From Methylophilaceae bacterium (GTDB lineage Bacteria; Pseudomonadota; Gammaproteobacteria; Burkholderiales; Methylophilaceae), in contig JAABQZ010000005.1 in NCBI GenBank assembly GCA_011391175.1, positions 15,886-51,369 on the forward strand: a stretch of DNA of 35,484 nt, read 5' to 3'. Positions 10,279-18,500 of this stretch are shown piece after piece. The translations under genes and the position numbers were made by a program. The number at the start of each line of letters is the position of its first letter. Positions within the stretch are counted from its first letter, which is position 1. The notes below the pieces were generated by a model. The model was not told where the DNA came from and did no database searches. It saw nothing but the letters and a program-made list of their open reading frames with translations.

Positions 10279-11234
10279 CAAAGACCATCACAACTACACC
10301 AAAAAAAATAGCAGGCGTTAAGCAAATTGACGCAGAAAAAACTGCGCGTATTCCTATCAAAATCATCCCGATGCCCATGCTACGGAAGCCCGATTGGATC
10401 CGCATGAAAGTACCTGATAGTGCGCGCTTTCAAGAAATTAAAAAAGTATTACGCGATAACAACTTGCACACTGTGTGTGAAGAAGCATCGTGCCCGAATA
10501 TTGGCGAATGTTTTAGTGGTGGCACAGCCACTTTTATGATTTTGGGCGATATTTGCACAAGGCGTTGCCCTTTTTGCGATGTGGCACACGGCAAACCACT
10601 AGCGCCAGATATCGACGAGCCCGCTAACCTAGCCCGCACTATTGCGCAAATGCGCTTAAAATATGTCGTCATCACATCGGTGGACCGTGATGATTTAAAA
10701 GACGGTGGCGCGCAACATTTCGTCGACTGTATTCATGCCGTGCGTGAGGCATCCCCCAATATCAAAATAGAAATTTTGGTGCCAGATTTTCGTGGCCGTT
10801 TGGAAGTGGCATTACACATTTTAAAAAATGCTCCGCCTGATGTGATGAACCATAATTTAGAAACCGTGCCACGCCTATACAAGCAAGCGCGACCTGGTTC
10901 AGATTACCAAAACTCGCTTAACTTGTTAAAAATGTTTGCCGAGATGTACCCGCATATTCCTACTAAATCTGGCTTGATGTTAGGTTTAGGAGAAACTGAC
11001 GATGAAATATTCGACGTGATGCGAGATTTACGTACTCACAACGTCAGCATGCTAACACTTGGGCAGTATTTGCAACCTAGCGTGCATCATTTGCCAGTCA
11101 TGCGCTATGTTGAACCCGCTATTTTTGATGAGTTAAAGCAAAATGCTGATGCGATGGGCTTTAATAACGTGGCCAGTGGCCCCATGGTAAGAAGTAGCTA
11201 TCACGCTGACGCGCAAGCGCACTTAATTTTATAG
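10275..11234 (+). CDS. lipA: Lipoyl synthase (radical SAM)
   Basis: LipA inserts two sulfur atoms into protein-bound octanoate using two [4Fe-4S] clusters. Both cluster motifs are visible in the 319-residue product: the auxiliary cluster Cys68-x4-Cys73-x5-Cys79 ([13 protein letters not shown]) and the radical SAM Cys94-x3-Cys98-x2-Cys101 ([10 protein letters not shown]). The conserved C-terminal RSSYHAD stretch, whose serine ligates the auxiliary cluster, is also present. An N-terminal extension of about 35 residues precedes the conserved core. It overlaps lipB by 4 bases. There is no clear terminator in the 49 bases before gshA. Confidence 0.98.
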   Translation: MTKTITTTPKKIAGVKQIDAEKTARIPIKIIPMPMLRKPDWIRMKVPDSARFQEIKKVLRDNNLHTVCEEASCPNIGECFSGGTATFMILGDICTRRCPFCDVAHGKPLAPDIDEPANLARTIAQMRLKYVVITSVDRDDLKDGGAQHFVDCIHAVREASPNIKIEILVPDFRGRLEVALHILKNAPPDVMNHNLETVPRLYKQARPGSDYQNSLNLLKMFAEMYPHIPTKSGLMLGLGETDDEIFDVMRDLRTHNVSMLTLGQYLQPSVHHLPVMRYVEPAIFDELKQNADAMGFNNVASGPMVRSSYHADAQAHLIL

Positions 11235-11283
11235 TTTTGGGTATACAGTCTTACAGGCTAATTATATTGTTTAGGGAAATTCA

Positions 11284-12579
11284 ATGGTTCCACATTTAAC
11301 CACCGCACTTAACGGCCCATTACTGAGTTTAGAAAAGCGCATGCTAAACGCCATGCCAAAAATTGAACATTGGTTTCGTAGTCAATGGCTGGAATACGCA
11401 TCCCCATTTTATGCCAGTGTAGATTTACGCAACTCGGGTTTTAAATTGGCGCCTGTCGATACCAACTTGTTTCCAGGTGGTTTTAATAATTTAAATCCAG
11501 AATTTTTGACGTTAAGCGTACAAGCGGCGATGGTAGCGGTTGAAAAGATATGCCCAGAAGCGCATCGCTTACTCATCATCCCAGAAAATCACACTCGAAA
11601 TACCTATTATCTGCGCAACGTGGTCGAATTGGTAACGATTATGAAGGCAGCGGGATTAGATGTGCGCGTAGGTAGCATTTCCCCTGAAATCACAGAGCCC
11701 ACATCATTGCAAGCCCATGATGGCCAAACACTTTTGTTAGAACCTGTAGTGCGTGAAGGCAACCGCATCAAATTAAAAAACCCAACTCTGGGTGATTTTG
11801 ATAGCTGTGCAATATTACTTAATAACGATTTATCAGGCGGCATTCCTGATATTTTGCGAAACTTAGAACAAGACTTAATTCCACCACTGCACGCAGGTTG
11901 GCACGTTAGAAGAAAATCGCAGCATTTCGATGCATATAATCGCGTGACTGATGAGTTTTCTAAACTTTTAGATATTGATCCGTGGTTGCTTAACCCATAT
12001 TTTGAAACCTGCGGTGAAATAGATTTTCATGCCCGTACTGGTGAAGATTGCTTAGCTTTAAAAGTAGAGCAGTTACTAGCAAAAATTCAAGCCAAATACA
12101 CTGAATATGGTGTAACACAAGAACCATTTGTGATTGTAAAAGCCGATGCTGGCACTTATGGCATGGGCATTATGACAGTAAAACACCCTGATGATGTGCG
12201 TGATTTAAACCGCAAAGCACGCAATAAAATGTCTGTAGTAAAAGAAGGTTTGCAAGTATCAGAAGTCATTATCCAAGAAGGTGTGTACACTTTTGAGAGC
12301 ATTAACGATGCAGTGGCAGAGCCTGTGGTGTACATGATGGACCACTTCGTGATTGGCGGCTTTTACCGTGTACATACCGAGCGTGGGATTAATGAGAACT
12401 TGAACGCACCTGGCTCCCATTTTGTACCTTTAGCGTTTGAAAAGCCCTGCACCTTGCCCGATTGCACCGATGCACCTGATACGGTACCTAATCGATTTTA
12501 TGCATACGGCGTTGTCGCTCGCTTGGCCTTACTGGCTGCAGCGATTGAGTTGCAAGAGAACGATCCTTTGAATCAATAA
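11284..12579 (+). CDS. gshA: Glutamate-cysteine ligase (T. ferrooxidans-type GshA)
   Basis: This enzyme makes gamma-glutamylcysteine, the first step of glutathione synthesis. The 431-residue product is not of the enterobacterial GshA type. It resembles the family first described in Thiobacillus ferrooxidans (TIGR02049 type), with features such as the N-terminal MVPHLTTALNGPLLSLEKRM, the NLFPGGFNNLNP stretch and the ATP-grasp-like VIVKADAGTYGMGIM about residue 285. The ATG has a good ribosome-binding site (AGGGAAA). gshB begins 14 bases downstream, which strongly supports the role. I assign the family from recognition of sequence and context. Confidence 0.92.
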   Translation: MVPHLTTALNGPLLSLEKRMLNAMPKIEHWFRSQWLEYASPFYASVDLRNSGFKLAPVDTNLFPGGFNNLNPEFLTLSVQAAMVAVEKICPEAHRLLIIPENHTRNTYYLRNVVELVTIMKAAGLDVRVGSISPEITEPTSLQAHDGQTLLLEPVVREGNRIKLKNPTLGDFDSCAILLNNDLSGGIPDILRNLEQDLIPPLHAGWHVRRKSQHFDAYNRVTDEFSKLLDIDPWLLNPYFETCGEIDFHARTGEDCLALKVEQLLAKIQAKYTEYGVTQEPFVIVKADAGTYGMGIMTVKHPDDVRDLNRKARNKMSVVKEGLQVSEVIIQEGVYTFESINDAVAEPVVYMMDHFVIGGFYRVHTERGINENLNAPGSHFVPLAFEKPCTLPDCTDAPDTVPNRFYAYGVVARLALLAAAIELQENDPLNQ

Positions 12580-12593
12580 AATAGACATAACTC

Positions 12594-13532
12594 GTGAAGC
12601 TACTTTTCATACTCGACCCGCTGACTAGTTTAAAGACCTATAAAGATACTAGCCTTGCCATAATGCGCGAGGCGGCAGAACGCGGTCACACACTTTATGT
12701 GTGTGAGCAGCACGATGTGTTTTTACGTAATGAAATTGCCAAAATTAAAGCTGCGAAATTCCACTTTAGCGATGATAAAAACTCGTTTGAGTTAGAAGAA
12801 TCTCTAGAGATTTTGCCTACGCATTTTGATGCCATATTCATGCGTAAAGACCCGCCTTTTGATAATGAATATTTATACAGCACCTATTTGCTTGAGTTGG
12901 CAGCTCATCAAGGCGCACGCGTCATCAACAACCCTAGTGCAGTACGCGGTTGGAACGAAAAATTATCGATTGCTAGATTCCCTCAATTTGCGCCAGAGTT
13001 TTTAGTCACCAGTAACAATGATTTAATACGCGAACTCTTAGCCAAACACCAAGATATTGTAGTGAAGCCGCTTGATGGAATGGGTGGCAGTGGCGTATTC
13101 AGGCTCACCGAAAGCGACCCGAACATTGGCGTTATTCTAGAAACTGCCACTCGATTTGGTGCACAAACAGTGATGGCGCAGCGCTATTTGCCGCAAATTT
13201 TGCAAGGCGATAAGCGCATTATCATTATTAATGGCGAACCCCTGCCCTATGCGTTAGCGCGAATTCCTAAAGCTGGCGAAACGCGTGGTAACTTGGCCGC
13301 GGGCGGCAAGGGTGTGGCACAGCCATTATCACCACGCGATACTGAAATTGCCACAACTGTTGGTAAAGTATTAAAAGAGAATGGCTTATTTTTTGTTGGG
13401 CTGGATGTGATTGGTGACTATTTAACTGAAATTAATGTCACTAGCCCCACTGGCATCGTAGAAATTGCCGCACAAACCACCTGCAAACCTGCGCAAATTT
13501 TTATGCAGGCACTTGAAAATCTCAGTGCTTAG
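12594..13532 (+). CDS. gshB: Glutathione synthetase
   Basis: GshB joins glycine to gamma-glutamylcysteine using ATP. The 312-residue product has the prokaryotic GshB ATP-grasp layout: N-terminal MKLLFILDPLTSLKTYKDTSLAIM, FMRKDPPFDNEYLYSTYLLE, the ATP-grasp loop VKPLDGMGGSGVFR, GDKRIIIINGEPLPYALARIP, and the metal site DVIGDYLTEINVTSPTG near the end. The start is a GTG at 12594, since the frame has no ATG before the conserved N-terminus. The final seven codons lie inside the first unit of a 16-bp tandem repeat that continues past the stop (see repeat at 13509). Confidence 0.97.
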   Translation: MKLLFILDPLTSLKTYKDTSLAIMREAAERGHTLYVCEQHDVFLRNEIAKIKAAKFHFSDDKNSFELEESLEILPTHFDAIFMRKDPPFDNEYLYSTYLLELAAHQGARVINNPSAVRGWNEKLSIARFPQFAPEFLVTSNNDLIRELLAKHQDIVVKPLDGMGGSGVFRLTESDPNIGVILETATRFGAQTVMAQRYLPQILQGDKRIIIINGEPLPYALARIPKAGETRGNLAAGGKGVAQPLSPRDTEIATTVGKVLKENGLFFVGLDVIGDYLTEINVTSPTGIVEIAAQTTCKPAQIFMQALENLSA

Positions 13533-13587
13533 AAATCCTAGTGCTTGAAAATCCCAGCACTAGAAATTCGAGCACTTTAAATGAATA
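13509..13587. repeat. Degenerate 16-bp tandem repeat, about five units, spanning the gshB 3' end
   Basis: Five consecutive units start at 13509, 13525, 13541, 13557 and 13572, with lengths 16, 16, 16, 15 and 16. They read GCACTTGAAAATCTCA, GTGCTTAGAAATCCTA, GTGCTTGAAAATCCCA, GCACTAGAAATTCGA and GCACTTTAAATGAATA. The first encodes the last codons of gshB and the stop codon falls in the second. Because G-T-G-C and G-C-A-C variants alternate, the array also makes a hairpin (next entry). The alignment was done by eye. Confidence 0.75.
13538..13563. other. 8-bp perfect inverted repeat (hairpin) after gshB
   Basis: CTAGTGCT at 13538-13545 and AGCACTAG at 13556-13563 are exact reverse complements around a 10-base loop, starting 6 bases after the gshB stop codon. 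No run of T follows directly, so it is at best a weak terminator or a 3'-end stabilising hairpin for the gshAB transcript. It may instead be only a by-product of the tandem repeat. Confidence 0.5.
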
Positions 13588-13635
13588 GTGCGTATTTGCT
13601 AGAGTGATTCTACAAGCAGCGTTATAGTAGCGCTT

Positions 13636-14688
13636 ATGCGTTTAATCCTTGTTATTTGTATTATTTTTTTAGCGGCTTGCAGCCCTAAAGAAGCAATATA
13701 CAATACCCAAAGTTATGTATTTGGCACGCTGGTAGACATCACCATCTACGGTGAAACTGAAGAAAAATCCCGATTAGTTGCAGATGAAATTATCCACGAT
13801 TTTCAACAACTGCATCATCACTTACATGCTTGGCGCCCGAGCAAACTAAACACACTTAACACTGCTTTTGCCAGTGGTAAAACACCTGTACACGTTGATT
13901 CAGTTATTGCCAACATGATTACAGAGGCCTCCGCACTTTCTATTCAATCAAAAGGTGCTTTTAATCCCAGTATTGGCGGGCTTATTGAGGCATGGGGTTT
14001 TCACCACGATGAGTTTAAACCGATTAATGTTGATCAAGAAAAAATAAATAATTTGGTAAAAGCCAAGCCGCAAATGTCTGATATCGTGGTTAAAAGTAAC
14101 AGCGCTTTTAGTAATAACCCTGCTGTAAGGCTTGATTTTGGTGGCTATGCTAAAGGTTACGCATTAGATTTAGCCATCGCCAGCTTGCGCAAACAAAATA
14201 TAAACAACGCACTCATCAATATTGGTGGCAACATTATTGCATTGGGCAAACATGGCGAAAAGCCTTGGCGTGTGGGCATACAGCACCCACGCAAACCAAG
14301 CGCAATCGCCACACTTGATTTACAAAGTGGCTGGGCCATTGGCACTTCTGGCGATTACCAACGATTTTTTGAATTAGCTGGTAAGCGTTATTGCCATATC
14401 ATCGACCCATCTACCGGCTACCCAGTTCAAGGTGTGCAGGCTGTCACGGTGCTGATTCCACCAAGCGCAAATGCAGGGGTGTTATCTGATGTCAGTTCTA
14501 AGCCAATTTTTATTGCCAAGCCACAAGCGCGTATACAGGCAGCAAGTTTGATGGGTGTAGAAAATTTTTTGGTGATTGAATCAGAACAGCATATTTATAT
14601 AAGCCAAGCATTGACCAAACGCCTGACTTGGTTAGATAAAGATGCAGAAAAATATGCGGTAGAATATGGCACGCAAACTCAACCATAA
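13636..14688 (+). CDS. apbE: FAD:protein FMN transferase, ApbE family lipoprotein
   Basis: ApbE proteins attach FMN covalently to Thr/Ser of exported redox proteins. The 350-residue product has a lipoprotein signal with lipobox LAAC (Cys15), so it should sit in the periplasm anchored to a membrane. Family motifs are FGTLVDITIYG near the start, LDFGGYAKGYALD (about 166-178), NALINIGGNIIALGK and the HIIDPSTGYP stretch (about 254-263). In the usual metal-binding segment D-x-x-x-T the sequence here reads DVSSK, with Asp285 kept and Lys289 where Thr is typical. The gene overlaps the next one by 23 bases and begins a three-gene module with a NusG-II protein and a Gx-transporter-like protein. Family certain; target protein unknown. 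Confidence 0.93.
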   Translation: MRLILVICIIFLAACSPKEAIYNTQSYVFGTLVDITIYGETEEKSRLVADEIIHDFQQLHHHLHAWRPSKLNTLNTAFASGKTPVHVDSVIANMITEASALSIQSKGAFNPSIGGLIEAWGFHHDEFKPINVDQEKINNLVKAKPQMSDIVVKSNSAFSNNPAVRLDFGGYAKGYALDLAIASLRKQNINNALINIGGNIIALGKHGEKPWRVGIQHPRKPSAIATLDLQSGWAIGTSGDYQRFFELAGKRYCHIIDPSTGYPVQGVQAVTVLIPPSANAGVLSDVSSKPIFIAKPQARIQAASLMGVENFLVIESEQHIYISQALTKRLTWLDKDAEKYAVEYGTQTQP

Positions 14689-15046
14689 GCCTTTGCTAGG
14701 TGATTGGCTGGTCATTATTGCCAGCGTTGTAGCCATCATTTTTATGTTTCTGCAATTTTGGAGTTTCGAACAAGCCAGCAAACTAAAAATTCGGCAAGGC
14801 AATCAAATTATCAGCACTTATGATTTGAATCAAACGCGTGATTTGCGCATTCATGGCGCAGTGGGCGATTCACTGATTAGCATCTCACAAGGCAAAGTCC
14901 GCTTCAAGCAATCACCATGTAACAATCAATATTGCGTACATCAAGGCTGGTTAAACCGTGCTGGCCAAGTGGCTATTTGCATTCCTAACCAAATTAGCCT
15001 ACAACTGATTGGCGCAAAAAGTAGTTATGACTCACTTAACTATTAA
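14666..15046 (+). CDS. NusG domain II-containing membrane-anchored protein
   Basis: The 126-residue product has one membrane helix (about 13-33) and then a small beta domain with the NusG_II pattern: GDSLISISQGKVRFKQSPC, then CxxxxCVHQGW and GQVAICIPNQISLQL. The three cysteines and the G-W/C-I-P-N spacing are those of extracytoplasmic NusG_II proteins, which are distinct from the transcription factor NusG. The start overlaps apbE by 23 bases and the end overlaps the next gene by 20, which implies tight co-translation. The molecular function of this family is not established; it is repeatedly seen near ApbE, FMN-binding and Gx transporter genes. Confidence 0.85.
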   Translation: MARKLNHKPLLGDWLVIIASVVAIIFMFLQFWSFEQASKLKIRQGNQIISTYDLNQTRDLRIHGAVGDSLISISQGKVRFKQSPCNNQYCVHQGWLNRAGQVAICIPNQISLQLIGAKSSYDSLNY

Positions 15047-15533
15047 AACTAACGCAGAAGATTTCCACATCGCCAAACTCACGGCGCTGGCGATAGGCTT
15101 GCACATGATAGAGGCGGTGATTCCCTCGCCATTGCCTGGGGTAAAACCTGGCATTGCCAATATCGTGACTTTATTTGTGCTGTATCAGTACGGATTTGCC
15201 ACAGCCGCATGGGTTAGCTTATTGCGCGTATTCGCCAGTAGTTTATTGCTTGGGCAATTTTTATCGCCTACTTTTTTACTCAGCTTAAGCGGTGCCTTGC
15301 TCAGCTTAGGCGCTTTATGTGTTGCACAGTATTTACCAAAAAAATACTTTAGCGCAATTAGCTTAAGCATTTTAGCGGCATTTGCACACATTGCAGGACA
15401 ACTTATTATTGTGCGGTTATGGCTTATCCCACATACAGGGATTGTCTATTTAATCCCCATTTTTGCGTTAGCTGCCTTAGTGTTTGGTTTAATCAATGGA
15501 TTGATTGCTATTAAACTACTAAAAAACAATTAA
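15027..15533 (+). CDS. Gx transporter family / heptaprenyl diphosphate synthase component I-like membrane protein
   Basis: The product is about 168 residues and mostly hydrophobic, with five to six membrane helices. The N-terminal segment LTALAIGLHMIEAVIPSPLPGVKPGIANIVTLF matches the Gx transporter family, an ECF-S-like group often misnamed heptaprenyl diphosphate synthase component I. I chose ATG 15027; an in-frame TTG at 15009 would add six residues. It overlaps the NusG-II gene by 20 bases and is the last gene of the module, followed at once by a strong terminator. The substrate is unknown; in related flavin-transfer loci a flavin, or a link to quinone or polyprenyl metabolism, has been proposed. 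Confidence 0.82.
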   Translation: MTHLTIKTNAEDFHIAKLTALAIGLHMIEAVIPSPLPGVKPGIANIVTLFVLYQYGFATAAWVSLLRVFASSLLLGQFLSPTFLLSLSGALLSLGALCVAQYLPKKYFSAISLSILAAFAHIAGQLIIVRLWLIPHTGIVYLIPIFALAALVFGLINGLIAIKLLKNN

Positions 15534-15536
15534 TAA

Positions 15537-15570
15537 AAAGGCCACAGGTAACTCCTGTGGCCTTTGTTTG
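15537..15570. terminator. Strong hairpin terminator between the apbE module and pilY1
   Basis: AAAGGCCACAGG (15537-15548) and CCTGTGGCCTTT (15554-15565) form a perfect 12-bp stem with a 5-base loop, flanked by A residues on the left and T-rich sequence on the right. It starts 4 bases after the Gx-like gene stop and ends 11 bases before the pilY1 stop on the other strand, so it probably terminates both convergent transcripts. Confidence 0.9.
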
Positions 15571-15575
15571 CGCTT

Positions 15576-18500
15576 TTACTGTTGTTCGTCTATAAGCTCT
15601 CGCCAGATAACGCGATGGTTTGTAAATCCAGACTGGCTTCCTCCTGTGAAATTAGGCTGCACTGGCGGGAAGCTTGGCGTCGGATTATCTGCCGTCACAA
15701 TATTTACCACTGGCTTCCCTTTTACATAGAGCACATTAATACCAACAATTGGTGCATTTGTTCTACTTGCAACCACATTGCCCGCCACAGCTGCTCCTGT
15801 TCTATAGTCCAAGAAATTCAGCCATCCATATCCTCCTGGTGAACATACGGTGTTTGAAGGAACCGTTGTAGGTAACAACAAAGTACCAAACACAAGCTGA
15901 GCAGGTACATTTTGTCGCTCGCCAGAATCAGGGAAATCGATATACCAACCTCTGTCGGTTGTAAAACTTACAGGGTTAGAAGGCGTTTGCATACTCCTAG
16001 TCGCTGTAAGCGTATCATTCACCAAGACCTGTTTCACCATTGCAGAAGAGGTACGTGGGTTATCTAATGTTGTAGGAGTAGAGGCAGCATCATCACTTAT
16101 CGCGTAGATAGTTTGTTGTTGCGTATCTGTAAGGTCGCTTGTACCTAAATAACGCCCAGTACCCACATACAATACTCTTTTGCCGCTAATATCAGCCAAC
16201 TCAGGCCGAACAGTAATAGGCTGAGGATTACCACTTGGGTCTTTAAGCACAGCCACCTTAAACGGATTAGTAGCAGACTCTGCACTATTAATATCAAAGC
16301 GCCAGAGATTACCAAGCAAATCACCTCCATAAACAAAAACTGCCGTATTATTAATTACGCCATCTTCAATATATGCGTTTATCTTAGCTAATCCACTCGG
16401 CGTAGTAGCACTACCTACTCCAGTAGAATACTTGCTGATTACAGCACCTGTAGTGGCATTTAACACATACATGTAGCCCACACCCGTATTGTTATACCCC
16501 GAAGTGACTAGGGCTACCCATGTGCCATCTGCTTTTTTAGTAATAACAGGGTTGCCATATGAATAACCCATATCACCGTCGTCTGTAGTATCAAACTCCC
16601 ACAACAGCGTTGGAGTAGTAGGGTTAGTAATATCTAGTGCAAAGTAGCCTTTTCCACCCCCATTTAAACCACCAACAAGAATCGTTCTCCAAACAGCTGT
16701 GGTGGCAGAAGTGCAACTCGCAGTACATATGTCGTTTACTACAATGTCACCATTCACATAATATGAGTGTGCACTACCATAGTTATTGCTTGCAAGTTTC
16801 CACATATTATCAAGCACCATACTAGGCACATAAGCCCAGCGTTCTTGTCCATTCGTGGCATCAATTGCGTGTATCATGCCATCATTTGCACCAATGTAAA
16901 CGGTACCCGCACGAGTTGCTTGTGCAGCCTTAAACGAGCTTATTGATGTATTTGGGCCATAACCAGGGTCACTAAAATTGGCTTTGGGGACACCCACATA
17001 CACCGGTGTTGAATCCACCAAGTCACCTAACGTTGTCTCACGGAAACGATAAATTCTGCTGTCTACAGCGCCGTCTACGTTACTAGCACGGTCTTCGTAG
17101 CCTGTATTTCCACGCAAGAAGTTAACTAAAGTTGTACTATTTACTAACAAGCGTTGAGCAGCACTCAAAGTGCTCCACTGGTTCAAATTAGTAGATAAAA
17201 ATGAGTTTTCAAAATTAGTATTTTTACCAGTCAAAATCAAGTTTGCAGCAGTAAAATTACCAATAGCTCCATTCACATTCATGAGGATATTTCTAGTGTC
17301 TGCATCATCAGTCACAAGACTTTGCAGTGTGCCAATGCATGAAGTAGAGATTTCCACTTTACAATCCGTACCATCTAGCACGCCAGGTGACGTACAAGTA
17401 GTCGCAGTGGCTCCGGGTGTCACACATTGGTAAACTGTGCTACCACCTACTGTGCTTGCAACTACACTACTTGGTGCCGCACAACTATCTGCGACTACGT
17501 TTTCTAAGCACCAATTAGCATCTTCACTTACTTTGCCAGTATCTATATTGACTGTTCTAGCTTCTAAATTACCAATCCATTTCACACTGGTGTAGCTAGC
17601 CACATAAGTAAAGTTATCGCCAGATACTGGGTTTAAGGTGCTGGTTGCCGCAGCCGCACCAGCCCCGACTTTGGCTTTAATTGAGCTCAACGCCTCTGTT
17701 AACGATGAAGCTAACTGATTTGGATTCTTCGCACTAAAATAGGTGCCTTGGCCATTCACAGCCGCATGCCACAAATCATCAACCGCAGTTTGTGAGTTTG
17801 CTGCAGCTACCGGCCAATTGCGTGTACCTTGTTTTAGCTCGTAAAAATCGCCTTCTTCGGCTGTTTTATAGTCCGTGGTATAAGTCAACGACGCGTCCAC
17901 ACCCAAGCCCAGGGTAAACGTAGTCATATGCTGTTTCAAATTATTGTCACTCGGCGTGACAAATACATTATTCTCGCAAACATCACCAGTGGTACCGTTT
18001 GGCCTTGTGCCACCTGTACAATTACTTAGTGTAGAGGTCCTCAAGTCAGTATCGTAGTAGTACTTGGCTGCATCTGCCAAACTATTTGAAGTAGCTGTCG
18101 TACCCTCGTACATAGGTCTCGGCGTAGTGCCACCATCCACATTTCCTACTGAGCCAGTACCTGCAATATTGACTACATTTGAATCACTGTCCGTATTCCA
18201 ATAGCCATCGGTTGTTAAAATTGCAAAGTTCTGTTGACAAGAAAACTGTACTGGATCGGCAGTAAAACCAGAAACGGGGTTTTTACCTGCGTATATGCGA
18301 CCTACTGTTGTTAAAGCGGACCTCAACGGCGTACCACTATTGCCACCAGTGGCAAATAACTTGTCATACCAATTTGCTTTTTGACCTGCGGTATATTGCG
18401 CAATAGGTAAGTAATTACTGCTTTGATTACTAATCGTAATAAACCCAACACGGAAGCGCGTATCAATCGATTTAAAGGCAAGGCTAGTAGATGTCTTCAT

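Noticed and set aside
13509-13587. CRISPR-like array after gshB
   Set aside because: The units are contiguous 16-bp degenerate repeats with no unique spacers and there are no cas genes in the window.
15009-15026. TTG start for the Gx-transporter-like gene
   Set aside because: The ATG at 15027 is a better start codon and leaves the conserved membrane region whole; the extra six residues carry no family feature.
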